Shown one piece after another: positions 61,301 through 64,000 of a stretch of DNA of 64,000 bases (position 1 is its first letter; each line of letters starts with the position of its first letter). The notes beneath the pieces were generated by a model, which was not told the origin of the DNA, searched no databases, and was given only the letters and a program-made list of their open reading frames with translations. Origin of the DNA: Acetobacteraceae bacterium AT-5844 (GTDB taxonomy: Bacteria; Pseudomonadota; Alphaproteobacteria; Acetobacterales; Acetobacteraceae); the NCBI GenBank assembly GCA_000245075.1, contig JH599934.1:1-64000 (forward strand), given 5' to 3'. The position numbers and the translations under genes were made by a program.

Positions 61301-61417
61301 TCCTCGGTCTTTCTCGGACTTATCTTTTTCGGCTGATGCCGGCGGGGCGGCAGCAGGCCCGGGCGTATGGTTAAAAGCGGCCCGGCATGACCGTCCAGCG
61401 CAATATTGCGCCGCTCC

Positions 61418-61435
61418 CATACCGGAACTGGTATG
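61418..61435. promoter_or_regulatory. Inverted repeat, putative LysR operator
   Basis: CATACCGGAACTGGTATG has perfect 6-base arms around GGAACT and contains the T-N11-A-like spacing typical of LysR boxes. It lies between the divergent Bug receptor (start 61300) and LysR (start 61443), 7 bases before the latter. A related site precedes the dehydratase. Confidence 0.6.
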
Positions 61436-61442
61436 AGAGATC

Positions 61443-62411
61443 ATGCCCAAGAAGCCTTCTTCCCGTCCGCTGGCGGCTGACTGGTTCGTCCGCTCGCGGC
61501 TCAAGCTCCGCCATCTGCAATTGCTCTGTGCCCTTGGCGAGTTGCGGAACCTCAACCGCGCCGCGCAGAGCCTGGGCCTGACCCAGCCTGCCGCATCGCG
61601 ACTGTTGGCGGAGTTGGAGGATATGGTTGGCGCCCCTGTCTTCGAGCGGCGGCCGCGCGGCGTGGAGCCGAACGAGCTCGGCGCGCTGCTGCTGCGCCAT
61701 GCGGGGGTGGTGCTGCTGGAACTGCGCCAGGTGGCCACGGAGCTGAACGGGTTGCGCTCGGGCGCCGGCGGTGCCGTGGCTATCGGCGCCGTCACCGCCC
61801 CGGCGGTGGAGTGTGTGGCGCGCGCGGTCGAAATCCTGCAGGGGGAAGCTCCGGAACTCCGCATCACCGTTGAAGTGGAGCCCAGCGCACAGCTGGTGGA
61901 CAGGTTGTTCAAGGGCCGGCTGGATCTGGCCCTGGCCCGGGTGCCGCCTGAGGTGGACATCTCGGCGCTGGAATACCGGGAGGTGGGGGACGAAGCGCTG
62001 TGTCTTCTGGTGCGCGAGGGTCATCCGTTGCTGGGTCAATCACGTATCAGGCTGAAGGACCTCGTGGCCTTCACCTGGCTGCTGGAGCCGCCGGGCAGCC
62101 TGCTGCGGCATGCGGTGGAAATGCTGTTTGCCCGCCGGCAGCTCCCCATGCCTCCCCGGATCATCAATACCTCCTCCGTCCTGCTGAACCTGACCATGCT
62201 CAGCCGGGGGGAGGCGGTGTGCGTTGTCAGCGAGCCGGCGGCGGCCATGCTGGAAGCCCAGGGCAAATTCCGGCGCCTGCCACCGCTGCAGGATGAAGGA
62301 GCGCTCTCGGTCTCCGCTTACGGCCTCATCTGGCTCAGGGAGCGCCCTCTTTCACCAGCAGCCAGGCGGGTGATAGCCGTGCTGGAGCCCATGCTCTTCC
62401 CAGTTCTATGA
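61443..62411 (+). CDS. LysR-family transcriptional regulator
   Basis: The 322-residue protein has a winged helix at about residues 20-78 (RNLNRAAQSLGLTQPAASRLL) and a LysR substrate-binding domain from about 105 to 315 (GRLDLALARVPPEV, LLEPPGSLLRHA). It resembles the GbpR-like group that controls sugar and sugar-acid genes. Dyads on both sides of its gene suggest that it regulates the divergent Bug receptor and the downstream dehydratase. Confidence 0.87.
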   Translation: MPKKPSSRPLAADWFVRSRLKLRHLQLLCALGELRNLNRAAQSLGLTQPAASRLLAELEDMVGAPVFERRPRGVEPNELGALLLRHAGVVLLELRQVATELNGLRSGAGGAVAIGAVTAPAVECVARAVEILQGEAPELRITVEVEPSAQLVDRLFKGRLDLALARVPPEVDISALEYREVGDEALCLLVREGHPLLGQSRIRLKDLVAFTWLLEPPGSLLRHAVEMLFARRQLPMPPRIINTSSVLLNLTMLSRGEAVCVVSEPAAAMLEAQGKFRRLPPLQDEGALSVSAYGLIWLRERPLSPAARRVIAVLEPMLFPVL

Positions 62412-62422
62412 GGCTTAAGCAT

Positions 62423-62439
62423 ATCATTTCCGGTATGAT
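62423..62439. promoter_or_regulatory. Imperfect dyad upstream of the dehydratase, putative LysR box
   Basis: ATCATTTCCGGTATGAT has ATCAT/ATGAT ends and shares the core CCGG and GGTATG with the site at 61418-61435. It lies about 100 bases upstream of the dehydratase start, where an activator-type LysR site is expected. Confidence 0.45.
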
Positions 62440-62537
62440 TCAGGCTGAATTTCGGTCTGGTTCGATATGAGAAGGCATGGCTAGCTGTGCCCCTGCCGGC
62501 CGGTGCCGGCCATTAAGCATGGGGAAAGGGACGCGCC

Positions 62538-64000
62538 GTGAAGAAGGGCGACAAGCCGCTGCGCAGCCAGGCCTGGTTTGGCCGGCAGGACAAGATGGGG
62601 TTCTATTACCGCTCCTTCCTGAAGAATCGCGGCTTTCCGCAGGACCAGTTCGACGGCCGGCCGGTCATCGGCATCTGCAACACCTGGTCTGAGCTGAATC
62701 CCTGCAATTCGCATTTCCGCACCATCGCGGAGCATGTGCGATACGGCGTGCTGGAAGCCGGCGGCTTTCCGCTTGAATTCCCCGTCTCCTCCCTCGGGGA
62801 GGTGACCATGCGTCCCACGGCGATGCTGTTCCGCAATCTGGCCGCCATGGATGTGGAGGAGGGCATCCGCGCCCATCCGCTGGATGGCGTCGTGCTGTTG
62901 ATGGGATGTGACAAGACGACCCCGGCCTTGCTGATGGGAGCCGCGAGCGCCGACCTGCCCACTATCGGCGTCTCCGGTGGACCCCAGCTTCGCGGCGTCT
63001 ATCAGGGCCAGATCATTGGCTCCGGTACCAACATCATCTCGATGAGCGAGCAGCTTCGCGCCGGTGAGATCACGCTGAAGGAGTTTCATGAAGCCGAGGC
63101 CGGCATGAACCGCAGCCACGGCTCCTGCATGACCATGGGCACGGCATCTTCCATGGCCTCCATGGTGGAAGCGCTCGGAATCGGCCTTCCCACCAACGCA
63201 GCCATCCCGGCGGTCGATGCGCGGCGCAATGAGCTGGCCCGCATGGCGGGGCGCCGCATTGTCGAGATGGTGCATGAAGACCTGACGCCGACGAAAATCC
63301 TGACGCGGGAGGCTTTCGAGAACGCCATTCGCACCCTGGCGGCGATTGGCGGTTCGACCAATGCCGTGGTCCACCTCATCGCCATCGCGCGCCGCATCGG
63401 TGTCGATCTCACGCTGGATGATTTCGATCGCCTCGGCCGTGGTGTGCACTGCCAGGTGAACCTGATGCCATCAGGAAAGTTCCTGATGGAGGATTTCTAC
63501 TACGCCGGCGGTCTGCCCGTGGTGCTGCGCGACCTGGGAGAGCAGGGGCTGCTGCACAAGGATGCGCTGACGGTCAACGGGCATACCATCTGGGATAACG
63601 TCAAGGACGCCAGATGCTGGAACCGGGAGGTCATCACCACGCCCGAGGAGCCCTTCAAGCCGGATGCCGGTATCGCCATTCTGCGCGGCAACCTGGCGCC
63701 CAACGGTGCCGTCATCAAGCCTTCTGCCGCGTCTCCTCATCTGATGCGCCACACCGGGCGGGCCGTGGTGTTTGAAAGCATCGAGGATCTTCACCACGCG
63801 GTCGATGACGACACGCTCGACATCGACGCAGACTGCGTGATGGTCCTGAAGAACTGCGGGCCGAAGGGCTATCCCGGCATGGCGGAGGTGGGCAACATGC
63901 CGCTGCCGCAAAAGCTATTGCGCCAGGGTGTGCGCGATATGGTGCGGATTTCCGATGCGCGCATGTCCGGCACGGCCTATGGCACGGTCGTCTTGCACGT
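62538..64000 (+). CDS. IlvD/Edd-family dehydratase, L-arabinonate dehydratase-like (3' end outside window)
   Basis: The reading frame is open from GTG 62538 to the window edge (487 residues), and the C-terminus lies beyond. NTWSELNPCNSHFR, MGCDKTTPALLM and GSCMTMGTASSM place candidate cluster cysteines at C56, C124 and C197. K126 is the probable carbamylated metal-binding lysine, and S477 sits in ARMSGTAYGT. As I recall Rhizobium L-arabinonate dehydratase (C59, C127, K129, C200, S480), every site is offset by exactly 3. That supports a [2Fe-2S] sugar-acid dehydratase over branched-chain IlvD. Weak AAAGG sequence precedes the start. A minus-strand frame at 62481-63449 is only its shadow. Confidence 0.88.
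   Translation, partial: MKKGDKPLRSQAWFGRQDKMGFYYRSFLKNRGFPQDQFDGRPVIGICNTWSELNPCNSHFRTIAEHVRYGVLEAGGFPLEFPVSSLGEVTMRPTAMLFRNLAAMDVEEGIRAHPLDGVVLLMGCDKTTPALLMGAASADLPTIGVSGGPQLRGVYQGQIIGSGTNIISMSEQLRAGEITLKEFHEAEAGMNRSHGSCMTMGTASSMASMVEALGIGLPTNAAIPAVDARRNELARMAGRRIVEMVHEDLTPTKILTREAFENAIRTLAAIGGSTNAVVHLIAIARRIGVDLTLDDFDRLGRGVHCQVNLMPSGKFLMEDFYYAGGLPVVLRDLGEQGLLHKDALTVNGHTIWDNVKDARCWNREVITTPEEPFKPDAGIAILRGNLAPNGAVIKPSAASPHLMRHTGRAVVFESIEDLHHAVDDDTLDIDADCVMVLKNCGPKGYPGMAEVGNMPLPQKLLRQGVRDMVRISDARMSGTAYGTVVLH

Noticed and set aside
62481-63449. A 322-codon minus-strand open frame near the right edge
   Set aside because: The plus strand carries a continuous IlvD/Edd-family protein over the same bases, which runs off the window.
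1-64000. CRISPR arrays, tRNA or rRNA genes, insertion sequences, integrases
   Set aside because: I saw no regularly spaced repeats, cloverleaf-type sequences, transposase motifs or terminal inverted repeats flanking genes; small elements could still be missed by eye.

Overview
This is a roughly 68-70 percent GC bacterial chromosome segment. It reads as an alphaproteobacterium, most likely a Roseomonas-like member of the Acetobacteraceae. The reasons are three stand-alone Bug/TctC-type periplasmic receptors, many small catabolic operons each paired with its own IclR, GntR, MarR or LysR regulator, and two aa3-type oxidase clusters. The genus is inferred, not proven. I saw no rRNA, tRNA, CRISPR array or insertion sequence. 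Genes are packed tightly, with many 4-base ATGA stop/start overlaps.

Layout. 1-3212: the end of a peptide/nickel-type ABC importer (two permeases and a double ATPase), cut at the left edge. 3219-8758: a GntR/UTRA regulator divergent from a 1562-residue multidomain metallophosphoesterase that ends in a glycine-rich segment and four DUF4214-like repeats. 9033-13865: an IclR-led operon with an MHS-type transporter, a ketopantoate-reductase-like enzyme, an SDR and a polysaccharide-deacetylase-family enzyme. 14025-18759: a class III aminotransferase, a family 5 solute-binding protein and a YtcJ-like amidohydrolase, divergent from another IclR gene across a perfect 14-base palindrome. 19651-28327: a MarR gene divergent from an eight-gene acyl-CoA catabolic operon (HMG-CoA-lyase-like enzyme, three crotonase-fold proteins, Bug receptor, nitronate-monooxygenase-like flavoprotein, class III CoA-transferase, acyl-CoA synthetase).

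28370-33272: a four-gene operon (dihydroorotate-dehydrogenase-like flavoprotein, DUF6282 metal-dependent hydrolase, Bug receptor, cupin) divergent from an IclR gene. 33461-37722: an exported aldo/keto reductase and two MFS transporters. 37753-45815: a GntR/FCD gene divergent from a six-gene operon that joins an FbpABC-like ABC importer to two class III CoA-transferases and a CitE-like lyase. This is the most specific functional hypothesis in the window: uptake of a carboxylic acid, CoA activation, then C-C cleavage. 46103-48119: an isolated DUF1796 papain-like protein and a BKACE (DUF849) enzyme.

48678-60179: two cytochrome c oxidase clusters facing each other, separated by a LysR gene. The first encodes an unusual five-helix subunit II, subunit I, two subunit III-like proteins and subunit IV. 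The second encodes a lipoprotein subunit II with a fused cytochrome c domain, a fused subunit I-III, a small membrane protein, CtaG and a triheme cytochrome c. 60302-64000: a Bug receptor and a LysR gene divergent from each other, followed by an IlvD/Edd-family dehydratase that runs off the right edge and resembles L-arabinonate dehydratase.

Most operons end at stem-loops, several of them shared between convergent genes, and most regulators have an inverted repeat at their divergent promoter. The candidates for undescribed biology are the CoA-transferase/lyase/ABC operon, the DHOD-like/DUF6282/cupin operon, the MarR-controlled operon with an HMG-CoA-lyase homologue lacking the usual catalytic-loop cysteine, and the giant phosphoesterase.
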